From Paenibacillaceae bacterium (lineage in GTDB: Bacteria > Bacillota > Bacilli > Paenibacillales > NBRC-103111): 64,000 bases of DNA. Positions within the stretch are counted from its first letter, which is position 1; each line of letters starts with the position of its first letter. Under the pieces are notes generated by a model. The model ran no database searches. It was not told the origin of the DNA and worked only from the letters and a program-made list of their open reading frames with translations. Positions 1 through 8,033 of the stretch are shown piece by piece. The DNA lies in assembly GCA_029256185.1 (NCBI GenBank), contig JAQSYI010000027.1:85807-149806 (forward strand). The letters are read 5' to 3'. The position numbers and the translations under genes were made by a program.

Positions 1-686
1 GCCCCGAATGGAGTGATATCGGGTTCGCCGGCCTTAACCTTCGCCAGAAAATCTTCTACCTGCTTAAGCGAGGTGACATTCTTGTAGTCCAGGCCGTATT
101 TGTCGGCCAGCGCCTTCTGCACCATGAAGCCTTTGCTGCTGGCATAGACCTGGTAGTTGAGCGCGCCGTAGATTTTGCCGTTGATTCGGGCGGCATCCCA
201 ATACTTGGCCGGAATGGAGGCATAATACTCGGGCGCATACTTGGCCAGCAAGTCGTCAAGCTCCACGAACATTCCCTTGGACACGCCCTCCGGGTACTTG
301 TTCAGCCAGCTGTAGGAGGAGAAGGCCAGGTCAAATTCCTCTCCCGATGCGGCCTTCAGCTGCATCTTCTGGTTATAGGAGCCGTAGTCGAACATTACCA
401 GCTTCAGGGTGACGTTCAGCTTCTCCTGCAGAATCTTGTTGGCCGCCGCCTCCACGCTGGCCAGATCGTTCTGCACCTCGGCCACCGGCAGGTACCAGGT
501 CAGTGTGACCGGCTCCAGCTTCTGCTGCGGCGCGCCGGAGGCTGCCGCCGTAGCCTGGGCTGACGGTGCGGCTCCTTTCTCGTCACCGCTGCCGGATTTG
601 CCGGCGCATCCCGTCAAAGTGAGCGCCAGTGCCAAGACAGCGCCCAGTGCCATTTTTCCCCATGACCTTCCCTTTTGTCTGTTCAT
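1..686 (-). CDS. ABC transporter substrate-binding lipoprotein (partial, C-terminus beyond the window)
   Basis: The reading frame begins at ATG 686-684, behind GGGAG with good spacing, and stays open to base 1, so about 228 residues are visible. The N-terminus has a basic start, a hydrophobic stretch and a lipobox (LTLTGC), followed by a Ser/Ala/Gly-rich linker; this predicts an extracellular lipoprotein. The rest (for example EEFDLAFSSYSWLNKYPEG) resembles family 1 extracellular sugar-binding proteins of the LplA type. It is the last visible gene of a minus-strand operon with two permeases and two propeller proteins, so it probably delivers an oligosaccharide to them. The ligand cannot be told. 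The assignment is firm; the C-terminal half is not in the window. Confidence 0.9.
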   Translation of the reverse strand, partial: MNRQKGRSWGKMALGAVLALALTLTGCAGKSGSGDEKGAAPSAQATAAASGAPQQKLEPVTLTWYLPVAEVQNDLASVEAAANKILQEKLNVTLKLVMFDYGSYNQKMQLKAASGEEFDLAFSSYSWLNKYPEGVSKGMFVELDDLLAKYAPEYYASIPAKYWDAARINGKIYGALNYQVYASSKGFMVQKALADKYGLDYKNVTSLKQVEDFLAKVKAGEPDITPFG

Positions 687-812
687 AGAAATCTCCCGCC
701 TTTTGTTATGAATTATCTCAAGGCCATTGCGGCCTTTAAGAACTGGTGTGACCTCTCTTGATTTGCGTGTTGATTCTACTGATTGTTGATTCTCCGCTTG
801 TTGATTCTTCCC
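687..812 (-). other. Intercistronic gap with stem-loop and short direct repeats
   Basis: Between the upstream permease and the binding-protein gene there is a short inverted repeat, AAGGCC at 720-725 against GGCCTT at 731-736, and three direct copies of GTTGATTCT at 769-777, 785-793 and 800-808. There is no T-run after the stem, so it is not an evident terminator. Stem-loops before binding-protein genes often help set unequal expression within sugar-importer operons; that role here is inference. Confidence 0.35.
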
Positions 813-1694
813 CTACTCCTTGACTGCGCCTACCGCAAGCCCCTTGACAAAATACTTCTGGAAGAACGGAAATACGAACAGGGCAGGGCCGGCCGCCAGC
901 ACGCACATGGCCATCCGCAGCGACATCTCCGGCAGAGACTGGGCCTGGGCCAGGGAGATCTGGTTCATCTGCGCCTCCTGCATGGCCTGGACGTTGGACA
1001 TGATCCGGTACAGCAGATACTGCAGCGAGCTTAGCTTGTCATTCTCGATATACAGCAGGCTCAGCCACCAATTGTTCCAGTAGCCCAGCGCCAGCATCAG
1101 GGACAGGGCGGCTACAGCGGGCTTGGACATGGGCAGAATGATGCTCAGGAAGATCCGGTATTCATTGGCCCCGTCGATCTTGGCCGATTCCGTGAGCGCG
1201 TCGGGGATATCGGACATGAACCGCCGCATCAGGAAGATATACCAGGGTGAGATGAGCATGGGCACGAACAACACCCAGATGGTATCGCCCATATTGAGGT
1301 ATTTGGTGACAAGAATGTAGCTTGGGATCATCCCTCCGCTGAACAGCATGGTGAAGTAAATATAGAAGGACAACGCGCTTCTGTATTTGAAGCTTTTGCG
1401 GGAAAGAGTATAAGCCGTAAGCGAGATCATCGCAATCGACAGGAAGGTTCCTGCCGCCGTCACCAGAATGGTTACCCCATATGCATTGTACAACGCCTGG
1501 CCCTGCTTGAAGACAAATTCGTAAGCTGTTGTGCTGAAGCTCTCGGGATAGACGCCGAAGCCGTTGCGGACAATGGACAGCTCATCGGTAAAAGAGGCGG
1601 AGATCACAATCGCCAACGGAGTGGCGCAGAACAGGCAGAAAATAATGAAAGCCGCATGAATCATCAGTTTGGGCAACCCTTTTGCTTCACTCAT
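813..1694 (-). CDS. Carbohydrate ABC transporter permease, LplC/YtcP type
   Basis: Integral membrane permease of 293 residues with about six hydrophobic segments, belonging to the binding-protein-dependent transport inner-membrane family. The cytoplasmic EAA loop that contacts the ATPase is visible as ALTESAKIDGANEYRIF followed by LPMSKP. The protein ends in FVKGLAVGAVKE, typical of the LplC subgroup. The chosen start ATG 1694 lies 8 nt after GGAGGA; an in-frame ATG at 1700 is too close to that site, and a longer frame to 1748 overlaps the upstream permease. It is paired with the permease that ends at 1711. No ATPase gene is nearby, as is usual for this class, which shares an MsmX-like ATPase encoded elsewhere. 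Confidence 0.93.
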   Translation of the reverse strand: MSEAKGLPKLMIHAAFIIFCLFCATPLAIVISASFTDELSIVRNGFGVYPESFSTTAYEFVFKQGQALYNAYGVTILVTAAGTFLSIAMISLTAYTLSRKSFKYRSALSFYIYFTMLFSGGMIPSYILVTKYLNMGDTIWVLFVPMLISPWYIFLMRRFMSDIPDALTESAKIDGANEYRIFLSIILPMSKPAVAALSLMLALGYWNNWWLSLLYIENDKLSSLQYLLYRIMSNVQAMQEAQMNQISLAQAQSLPEMSLRMAMCVLAAGPALFVFPFFQKYFVKGLAVGAVKE

Positions 1695-1710
1695 AGTCAT
1701 AATCCTCCAC

Positions 1711-2625
1711 TTAGTATAAGGCATTCTCCCGGTTGAATCTTCTGACAATCCAGTTCACCGTCAGCACCAGCAGAAGCCCTACGCCCCCCTGGAAGAATCC
1801 GGCTGCTGTCCCCATTCCGATATCCCCCAGCTCCCGCAATGTGCGGAATACATAGGTGTCAATCACATCGGTGGTTTCATACAGGGCGCCTGAGTTCTGG
1901 GTCAGGAAATAGAACATGCCGAAGTCCGCCCGGAAAATATTCCCGATATCCAAAAGCATCAGGATAATGACGGTGGGGACGAGCAGCGGCAAGGTGATGT
2001 AGCGGATCTGCTGCAGCTTGGTGGCCCCGTCGATCTCCGCCGCTTCGTAATAATCCCGGCTGATGCCGATAATCGTGGTATAGTACAGAATGGAGGTAAA
2101 CCCTACATGCTTCCAGATATAGGTGACGAGCAGAATGAACGGCCAATACCGGGGTTCGTTGTACCACATGACCGCTTCCCCGCCGAATTTCATAATCAGA
2201 CGGTTGATCAGGCCGCTCTCCATATCGAACAACCCAATGAAAGCATAGCCGACCACTACCCAGGACAGGTAATACGGAAAGAAGATGATCGTCTGGTAGA
2301 TCTTAATAAAGCGCTTGGTAATCTCATTGAGCAGGACCGCGAACAGAATGCCGATGATCGGACCTGTGATAATGAACATCAGGTTCATTCCCACCGTATT
2401 GCGGGTAATCCGCCAGGCATTGTTCGACGAGAACAGAAAATCAAAGTTTTGCAAGCCTACCCACTTGCTGCCCAACATGCCCAGATCATAGCGGTAATCC
2501 TTGAAGGCCAGAATCAGGCCGATCATAGGGAGATACGAGAAAACAAGCACCCACAGCACTGTGGGAATATTCATGGACAGCAATTCTACATTGCGTCTGA
2601 AGTCGGCAGATAACCGCTTTCGCAC
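1711..2625 (-). CDS. Carbohydrate ABC transporter permease, LplB type
   Basis: Permease of 304 residues with about six membrane segments and the EAA loop DYYEAAEIDGATKLQQI followed by ITLPLL. The start is GTG 2625, placed 9 nt after AGGAGG, which itself lies inside the end of the upstream gene; the 4-bp gap suggests translational coupling. It is expected to form the heteromeric channel with the following LplC-type permease. The substrate is not readable from the permease; the two propeller proteins upstream suggest an acidic or branched oligosaccharide, which is inference. Confidence 0.93.
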   Translation of the reverse strand: MRKRLSADFRRNVELLSMNIPTVLWVLVFSYLPMIGLILAFKDYRYDLGMLGSKWVGLQNFDFLFSSNNAWRITRNTVGMNLMFIITGPIIGILFAVLLNEITKRFIKIYQTIIFFPYYLSWVVVGYAFIGLFDMESGLINRLIMKFGGEAVMWYNEPRYWPFILLVTYIWKHVGFTSILYYTTIIGISRDYYEAAEIDGATKLQQIRYITLPLLVPTVIILMLLDIGNIFRADFGMFYFLTQNSGALYETTDVIDTYVFRTLRELGDIGMGTAAGFFQGGVGLLLVLTVNWIVRRFNRENALY

Positions 2626-2629
2626 TTTT

Positions 2630-4954
2630 TTACGCCTCCTGTTCCGTCATGCCGGGCTGCCCCGTTTTTTTACGGGCGGTGAAGATGCCGCTGCCGCAGG
2701 ACGCCCCGTACAGGACGGATCCGCCTGCGTCCAAAGATATGGCCTTCCAGCGGATCGCCCCCAGTGAGGCGGGCTGAATGTTGCGCCAGGAGGCTCCGCC
2801 GTCACCGCTGTAATAGACGGAGGAAGGATGATGGGACCAGTACAGCGGCTCACAGGCCACATAGATTTCCTGGCCGCAGGAGCCGCCGACGGCAACGGAG
2901 CTGGCATTAAACGGCGTATCCCCCACAGGAAACAGCTTCTCCCAATTACCGCCGTAATCCCTGCTTCTCCACAGCCCTTCGTGAATGAAGCCCGCATACA
3001 ACACGCCCGGATTGGCCGGGTCAGCCTTGATGCATTGAAGCACAGAAGTGTTGTGTTTGTGGAAAGGCAGCGCGCTGTCGCCAAGCCGGGTCCACTTGCC
3101 CCCTTCCCCGGAGACTCTCCACAGCCCTTCCGTCCGTTCCCCAAAATAAAGGACGCCCGGCTCCCATGGGTCGCAGCACATCAGTTGGTTGGTGCCGCAG
3201 GCGTTCTTCACCTGATAAACCACTACCGACAGCAATTCGGCCTCCACCCAGTTCCGCCGGTGGGGCAGGGTGCGGATATAACGGGGAAGCTTCAGGCCGA
3301 ACCGGCTCCAAGTCCTGCCCCAGTCGGAACTGGCATACAAGCCCGCCTCTTCATCCAGACGGCCTTCCACATAGGCGTAGAAGCGTCCCGGAGTCTGCTC
3401 ATCCCCGCACAGGGACTGGATGAATTCCCCATTATCCACCCTCATTACCGCTTCTCCGGTTCTCCCGCCGTCCTCCGAACGGATCAGCGTGCAATCCCGC
3501 CCCGGCGTGCCCACGCTGTAGAGAAGGAAGCCGGGATTATGCGCAGAAGCTGCGATGGCCGTTGAGGAACGGTCCTCCCACCGCTTCTCCATATGGAAGA
3601 AGGTGGCGGCATAATCCTCACTGACCAGGGGGGCATGGTCAGCCAGCACCGCATAGACCTTGCCCGGCTGCTTGCTGTCGGCCATAATGCTCTCCATGCA
3701 GGTATTCTCAATCCCCGCGAACTGGTGGCAGGACCAGGTGCGACCTCCATCCCGGCTGACGCATACACCGAACCAATTGGTGATATACAGGAACAGCGGG
3801 TCGGTCAGATCCACCCGGAGCTTGGAGATGGCGAGCCCCATATACCAGTGGGGCATATGCGGCGGGCGCTTCACAACATGGTCCGCAGCGTGGTGGAAGA
3901 CAATCTCCCAGGTCCCCCCGCCGTTATCCGAGCGGTAGACGGGAATGGGATGCTCCCCCGCCCCCTCCGACTTGAAGGCTGGAGCTGTGTACAGCCGGCC
4001 GGGATGATGGGGATCGGCTGCGATGGTATAATAATCCTTGCTTGCGGGCAACCCGGCTGCAGCAGATTGCCAAGTGCTCCCGCCGTCCATAGAACGGAGC
4101 ACTCCGCCAGGCTTCATATGAGTCATATAGAGGATCTGCGGCTCCGCAGGGCCGAAAGCCAATTCGCAGATATGATATCCCTCCAGCAGCAGCTCCCACG
4201 TCAGCCCCCGGTCCGTGCTCCTATAGAGCCTGCCCGTGCCGCTGCTTGCCCGCGGGAAGTCCTGGAGCAGCTGAAGCCGGTCCTCTCCCGCTTCAGTCAA
4301 CAGCGCCTGATCCCCAATCGTTCCCGCATAGAGCACTTGGCTGGCCAGCGGATGGAATGCCATGTGGGAGATTCGCTCCCCTTCCAGCCCCCGGTAATGC
4401 CAACGTTCTCCTGCGTCCTCACTCACCCATACCCCTCCGCTGTATCCCCCTGCTGCGACGAAGCTGGCATCGAAGGGATCGCACGCGATCACCTCTCCGC
4501 ACATGCGGGTAGGCCCGTTCCCGTAGAAATCCAGGGATTCGCATACCTCATGCCAGGATTCCCCTCCGTTAACGGTTTTGTGGATGGTACCGAATATGCG
4601 TCCTCCTCTGGCTTCACCCGAGCAGCGGAACAGCACCCCGGAATCATGTGGACTAAGGGCGAAGCTCTGCACGCTGTGATGATGACAATGGGTCATGCCG
4701 TTATTGGCCGTCCGCCAGCTTGCTCCGCCGTCTGTGCTCTTGTAGATTCCTGCCACGTCGCAACGGGCATATAGAATGGAGGGTTCCTTCCAATCCTGAA
4801 TGATGCCGGTGATATAGCCTCCTCCATGCGAAGAAGCCGAAGTCCATTGGAATTCAATTTCTCTTCCCGGGGAGCTTAAGCCGTACTCCCGTTCAGGCTG
4901 TCTTGGCAGATTCCTTGTATCCGGCAGCACCGGCGTATTCTCTCTCTTCAACAT
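2630..4954 (-). CDS. Large BNR/Asp-box beta-propeller protein (sialidase/GH74-like fold), no signal peptide
   Basis: 774 residues from the chosen ATG 4954, which sits 8 nt after AGGAGG; an in-frame ATG at 5008 would add 18 residues but lacks a site. At least nine Asp-box motifs are spread over the whole length, such as STDGGASW, STDRGLTWE, SMDGGSTW, SRDGGRTWS, SSDWGRTWS, SRDYGGNWE and SGDGGASW. This indicates two consecutive propellers, as in GH74 xyloglucanases and other sialidase-superfold proteins. No secretion signal is seen, so it should act on imported material in the cytoplasm. It overlaps the ribosome site of the next permease, linking it to transport. One box is degenerate (SEDGGRTGE). 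The enzymatic activity is not established; it could be a glycosidase or a non-catalytic binding propeller. Confidence 0.75.
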   Translation of the reverse strand: MLKRENTPVLPDTRNLPRQPEREYGLSSPGREIEFQWTSASSHGGGYITGIIQDWKEPSILYARCDVAGIYKSTDGGASWRTANNGMTHCHHHSVQSFALSPHDSGVLFRCSGEARGGRIFGTIHKTVNGGESWHEVCESLDFYGNGPTRMCGEVIACDPFDASFVAAGGYSGGVWVSEDAGERWHYRGLEGERISHMAFHPLASQVLYAGTIGDQALLTEAGEDRLQLLQDFPRASSGTGRLYRSTDRGLTWELLLEGYHICELAFGPAEPQILYMTHMKPGGVLRSMDGGSTWQSAAAGLPASKDYYTIAADPHHPGRLYTAPAFKSEGAGEHPIPVYRSDNGGGTWEIVFHHAADHVVKRPPHMPHWYMGLAISKLRVDLTDPLFLYITNWFGVCVSRDGGRTWSCHQFAGIENTCMESIMADSKQPGKVYAVLADHAPLVSEDYAATFFHMEKRWEDRSSTAIAASAHNPGFLLYSVGTPGRDCTLIRSEDGGRTGEAVMRVDNGEFIQSLCGDEQTPGRFYAYVEGRLDEEAGLYASSDWGRTWSRFGLKLPRYIRTLPHRRNWVEAELLSVVVYQVKNACGTNQLMCCDPWEPGVLYFGERTEGLWRVSGEGGKWTRLGDSALPFHKHNTSVLQCIKADPANPGVLYAGFIHEGLWRSRDYGGNWEKLFPVGDTPFNASSVAVGGSCGQEIYVACEPLYWSHHPSSVYYSGDGGASWRNIQPASLGAIRWKAISLDAGGSVLYGASCGSGIFTARKKTGQPGMTEQEA

Positions 4955-5230
4955 GCGCATTGCCTCCTGATCCTGTTCTGCTACATTTTGTACTCTGTTC
5001 TCCGGCACTCATGCGGTACTCCTGACCTGCTTGCTGTTCTCTTCGGCCTACCTTTGCCGCCGTTAGCAGCGCCAGGACAGCGGTTTGTGGTATTGAAGCG
5101 AGTCTTTCTGATGATCATGGCCGGAGAGTCTTATCAACCTTAACCAGATCAGCTTGAGCGAAAAAGAACCTCTTCCGAAGCATGAGCAGAATGAACTTCC
5201 TTCCGAAGCATCAGCTGCTGTCGGTTGTGC
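4955..5230. other. Gap between two propeller genes, nothing recognised
   Basis: About 276 bases between two co-directional genes. No convincing ORF, hairpin with T-run or repeat was recognised. It is long for an operon gap, so a promoter for the distal genes could lie here, but none is distinct. Confidence 0.4.
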
Positions 5231-6478
5231 CTATTCCTCCAGCCAGGCTGCCGGAATTATTTTGCCCAGCAGATAGTATTTGCGGTCGGGATACCACAGG
5301 ATCGTCCTGCCGTTCCACTGGGTAAAACTGGGGTAAGTGGCGATTTCATTCGTACCCTTGGGACCTGTGGGCTGACCGCCGTTATCCAGGAACAGCTTGG
5401 GCGGACTGAACCATAGGGGCTGTTCGGCTCCCTCCACATAGCGGGCGATGCTCAAATAAGCCGGATGCCGGTTGTATAGCGCATCCTCCGGTCCATAAGG
5501 GCCCACATGCCCGTCATTGTTGTGAAACACCAGCACATAGCGCCCGTCATCCAGCGGATAAAGAGGGCAGGAGGCGATGGGCTGCAGCACAGGCTCTCCT
5601 CCGTCCCGGTAACGGAGCATCTTGGTCGCGCTCCAGGTAGCGCCGTCATCAGCGGATATTGAATACCATATTTTCCCGGTAAATGTGCGCATCACACAGA
5701 ACAGCCTGCCGTCGGGAAGCAGCACAAGGGAGGGCTCCTGGGCTACAGACAGGCCGGAGTGCCCCGGGTAGGCGACTGCAAGCCCTTCCCCTTGCTCCGG
5801 CAGCCAGGTGACAGCAAGCCGCTGCGGATCAGGGGCTTCGTCGATATTGTCGAAGCGGATGAACAGACAGCGGGAGTCCTTGCTGTACCAGCATGCCGGA
5901 GGCGGAGGCGACACGGCGGGGCTGCTCCACTGGGTACAGCCGGCGATGGGACGGTTGCGGCTGTCCCGGATGGGCTTCTGCCAGACGATCCAGTTCCGCG
6001 GCATTTGGGGATCAGGATGGTCAAAGCGGTTGCGGGGAATGGGAATATCCTCCCCTTGAGTCCATGTCCATCCATCGTCGTCGGAGTAGAGCACACCCAT
6101 GGCGCCGCAGGTTTGTTTGTCCAGATCGTATATGCCCACATCCTTGGTATAGAAAACATATATCCTGCCCTGACGGGACACCACCGGGAAGCCCCAGCTG
6201 GCCTGACCGCCCCGCTGTCCGCGGGGGGGACCCGCTATAACCCGGGGCTCGGACCAGTCCAATTGGTCCCGGCTGCGGGCAAGCACCAGGTGGTTGTCCC
6301 CGAAGCCCTCCACCGAGCTCTGGGTCCACAGGGCCAGCCAGTCTCCACAGAGAGCCTGGAAGACGAGAAAATGCTCGTTATCCCCGGTGTATTCATCCTC
6401 CGGAGGGATATATACGGTGATATCCGGCCGGCTTTTCATCCACTCTTCACTGGAAACCGGCGTTTGCTTGCTGCTCAT
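5231..6478 (-). CDS. Sialidase-superfamily (six-bladed propeller) protein, predicted cytoplasmic
   Basis: 415 residues starting at ATG 6478, 8 nt after AGAGGAG. Two clear Asp boxes (SDDDGWTWTQ and SADDGATWSA) and the blade-like spacing of aromatic strands place it in the sialidase/neuraminidase superfold. I see no RIP motif of classical GH33 sialidases, so true sialidase activity is doubtful; GH93-like or rhamnosidase-like members of the same fold are alternatives. No signal peptide is present. It heads the minus-strand operon that continues with the 774-residue propeller and the ABC importer, suggesting intracellular processing of the imported sugar. Confidence 0.72.
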   Translation of the reverse strand: MSSKQTPVSSEEWMKSRPDITVYIPPEDEYTGDNEHFLVFQALCGDWLALWTQSSVEGFGDNHLVLARSRDQLDWSEPRVIAGPPRGQRGGQASWGFPVVSRQGRIYVFYTKDVGIYDLDKQTCGAMGVLYSDDDGWTWTQGEDIPIPRNRFDHPDPQMPRNWIVWQKPIRDSRNRPIAGCTQWSSPAVSPPPPACWYSKDSRCLFIRFDNIDEAPDPQRLAVTWLPEQGEGLAVAYPGHSGLSVAQEPSLVLLPDGRLFCVMRTFTGKIWYSISADDGATWSATKMLRYRDGGEPVLQPIASCPLYPLDDGRYVLVFHNNDGHVGPYGPEDALYNRHPAYLSIARYVEGAEQPLWFSPPKLFLDNGGQPTGPKGTNEIATYPSFTQWNGRTILWYPDRKYYLLGKIIPAAWLEE

Positions 6479-6860
6479 GCTTGATTCTCCTCTCGCGTTG
6501 TCATCGCTCAGCGGTTCAGCGGCTCATATCTGTTGGGCCGGACATGGACTTGTCAGGCTGCAAGTCCTTGGTCTCCTCCTCAGCCTCTCGCCTCCCGCTT
6601 GCTTGTATCGGGCGAGCATACGGGCGAAGATGGAGGGAATGTCCACATCCGGCTGCCCGGCTGCAGCTGCGGGATGCACATCCTCTGTTGTTGGTGTCAG
6701 TGTGACGATTAATGTGAAGCAATTTCACCGCTATCATACCGTCGGAAGCCTGCAAAGAAAAAGTGTACAATTCTCATTTAAGTGTAGGATTGAGTGTAAT
6801 CGGAACAAATAGATGCATAATTGGCTTCGGTAACGGAGATTAGCTGTAAGATGCTGGGTG

Positions 6861-7026
6861 CCTAGGGCGTGTTTGCAAACTTCGAGGGGAGCAGATAGTG
6901 AATTTTCGTTCCAGGCAAGGCACTTTTGTGAAGGCATACCGGAGGGGACATTAAGCAAAAGTAACGAAGCAAACGGCGAAAAGGCGCTGAGAATGCCCTC
7001 AAACGGGTTTGCTAACACGGCCTAGG
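6861..7026. repeat. MITE-like element, copy 1
   Basis: 166-bp non-coding element with imperfect 20-bp terminal inverted repeats. The left end starts CCTAGGGCGTGTTTGCAAAC, and the complement of the right end starts CCTAGGCCGTGTTAGCAAAC (18 of 20 identical). The interior (GAGGGGAGCAGATA near the left end, GCAAAAGTAACGAAGCAAACGG in part near the right) is shared with the elements at 7398-7565 and 47524-47688. There is no transposase, so mobilisation in trans would be needed. Confidence 0.85.
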
Positions 7027-7397
7027 ATTTATGTAGAGTGGAGATCCATGCTGAGGTGCATGTCTGCTTTTCCCGGGAACTGCGGCGCATTGGGGACAGA
7101 CGGTTCATGTTGAGGTGCTTATCTGCAGCCTATCTTGAGGTGCAAAGACAAATAGAACCTGGGGGCGGATGCCATCAGGTTCCTAAGGATCTTCGAAGGG
7201 TTGAGAAGCGGGTAACTTAGTGGTCGTTTTTTCCTATACTTCTCCAGTATGGACACCGCCACAGGCGCTCCAGAACTAGTACATCATGTTGAAAATCGGT
7301 CCCTACAGGAGAAGAACCCGGAAGGGCTAAAACACAGTGAGCACAAAAGGGAACCGACTCCTATGGGAGTAGTTTGGCGAAGAAGAGTCATCGCTTT
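7027..7397. other. Non-coding stretch between two MITE-like copies
   Basis: No supported gene. There are three loose copies of TGAGGTGC followed by variable bases near 7054, 7113 and 7136. A stretch at 7247-7283 (CACCGCCACAGGCGCTCCAG and onward) is a degenerate relative of the 52-bp tandem unit found at 7702-7962. The region looks like decayed repeat-derived DNA. Confidence 0.4.
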
Positions 7398-7565
7398 AGG
7401 GCGTGTCTGAACCTCTGAGGGGAGCAGATAATACCCAAATTATCGGTTCTGGCCAGGCCCTTTCGGGCAGGCGTACCGGGGACCCCGGGCCAAGCGAAAG
7501 TAACGATAGCTCGGGGTGAAAAAGCGGTGAAAGATGCCCTCAAGCGGGTGTTCAGACACGCCCTA
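7398..7565. repeat. MITE-like element, copy 2
   Basis: 168-bp element with perfect 16-bp terminal inverted repeats TAGGGCGTGTCTGAAC (7398-7413 and complement at 7550-7565). It lies in the same orientation as copy 1 and shares its interior order: GAGGGGAGCAGATA, then the GGC-rich hairpin, then AAGTAACGA, then GATGCCCTCAA near the right end. No coding capacity is evident. Confidence 0.88.
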
Positions 7566-7568
7566 GGC

Positions 7569-7650
7569 TGCAACGGACCTGAGCGCCCTTATTCGGTCAA
7601 AAACCGGGGGTTTGGAATTGTAACGGACTTGGTCTCTCAGGTCCGTTGCA
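7569..7650. repeat. 82-bp inverted-repeat element
   Basis: Perfect 15-bp inverted repeat TGCAACGGACCTGAG at 7569-7583 with its complement at 7636-7650. An extra partial copy (AACGGACTTGG) lies inside at 7622. It directly abuts the right end of the second MITE-like element, so it may be a separate small element or a strong hairpin. No gene is seen. Confidence 0.65.
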
Positions 7651-7701
7651 AGCCGGGAAGGCCCGGCCTCAAGAATGAGGAACGAATTTACAAGACGTTG
7701 T

Positions 7702-7962
7702 ACTAGCAATTTGCTAGCTGTTGGCCGATGCACGCTGCTGCAGGCGCTCCAGAGCTAGCAATTTGCTCGCTGTTGGCCGATGCACGCCGCTGCAGGCGCT
7801 TCAGAGCTAGCAATTTGCTAGCTGTTGGCCGATGCACGCCGCCGCAGGCGCTTCAGAGCTAGCAATTTGCTCGCTGTTGGCCGACGCACGCCACTGCAGG
7901 CGCTCCAGAGCTAGCAATTTGCTCGCTGTTGGCCGATGCACGCCGCCTCAGGTGCTCCTCGC
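7702..7962. repeat. 52-bp tandem repeat, five copies
   Basis: Units begin at about 7702, 7754, 7806, 7858 and 7910, an exact 52-bp period. Each holds a near-palindrome GCTAGCAATTTGCT(A/C)GC, then TGTTGGCCGA, then GCACGCCGCTGCAGGCGCT. The fifth copy breaks down after about 7955. The array lies just downstream of the AraC-type sensor gene that ends at 8034. The period is not a multiple of three and the frames crossing it are artefacts. Confidence 0.9.
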
Positions 7963-8033
7963 TGTTGGCAGCGAGCCGAAATGTGTTGCGCGCCTGCTTG
8001 TCGCGTATTGCCCTCTTTATCCCGCCCCGATGA

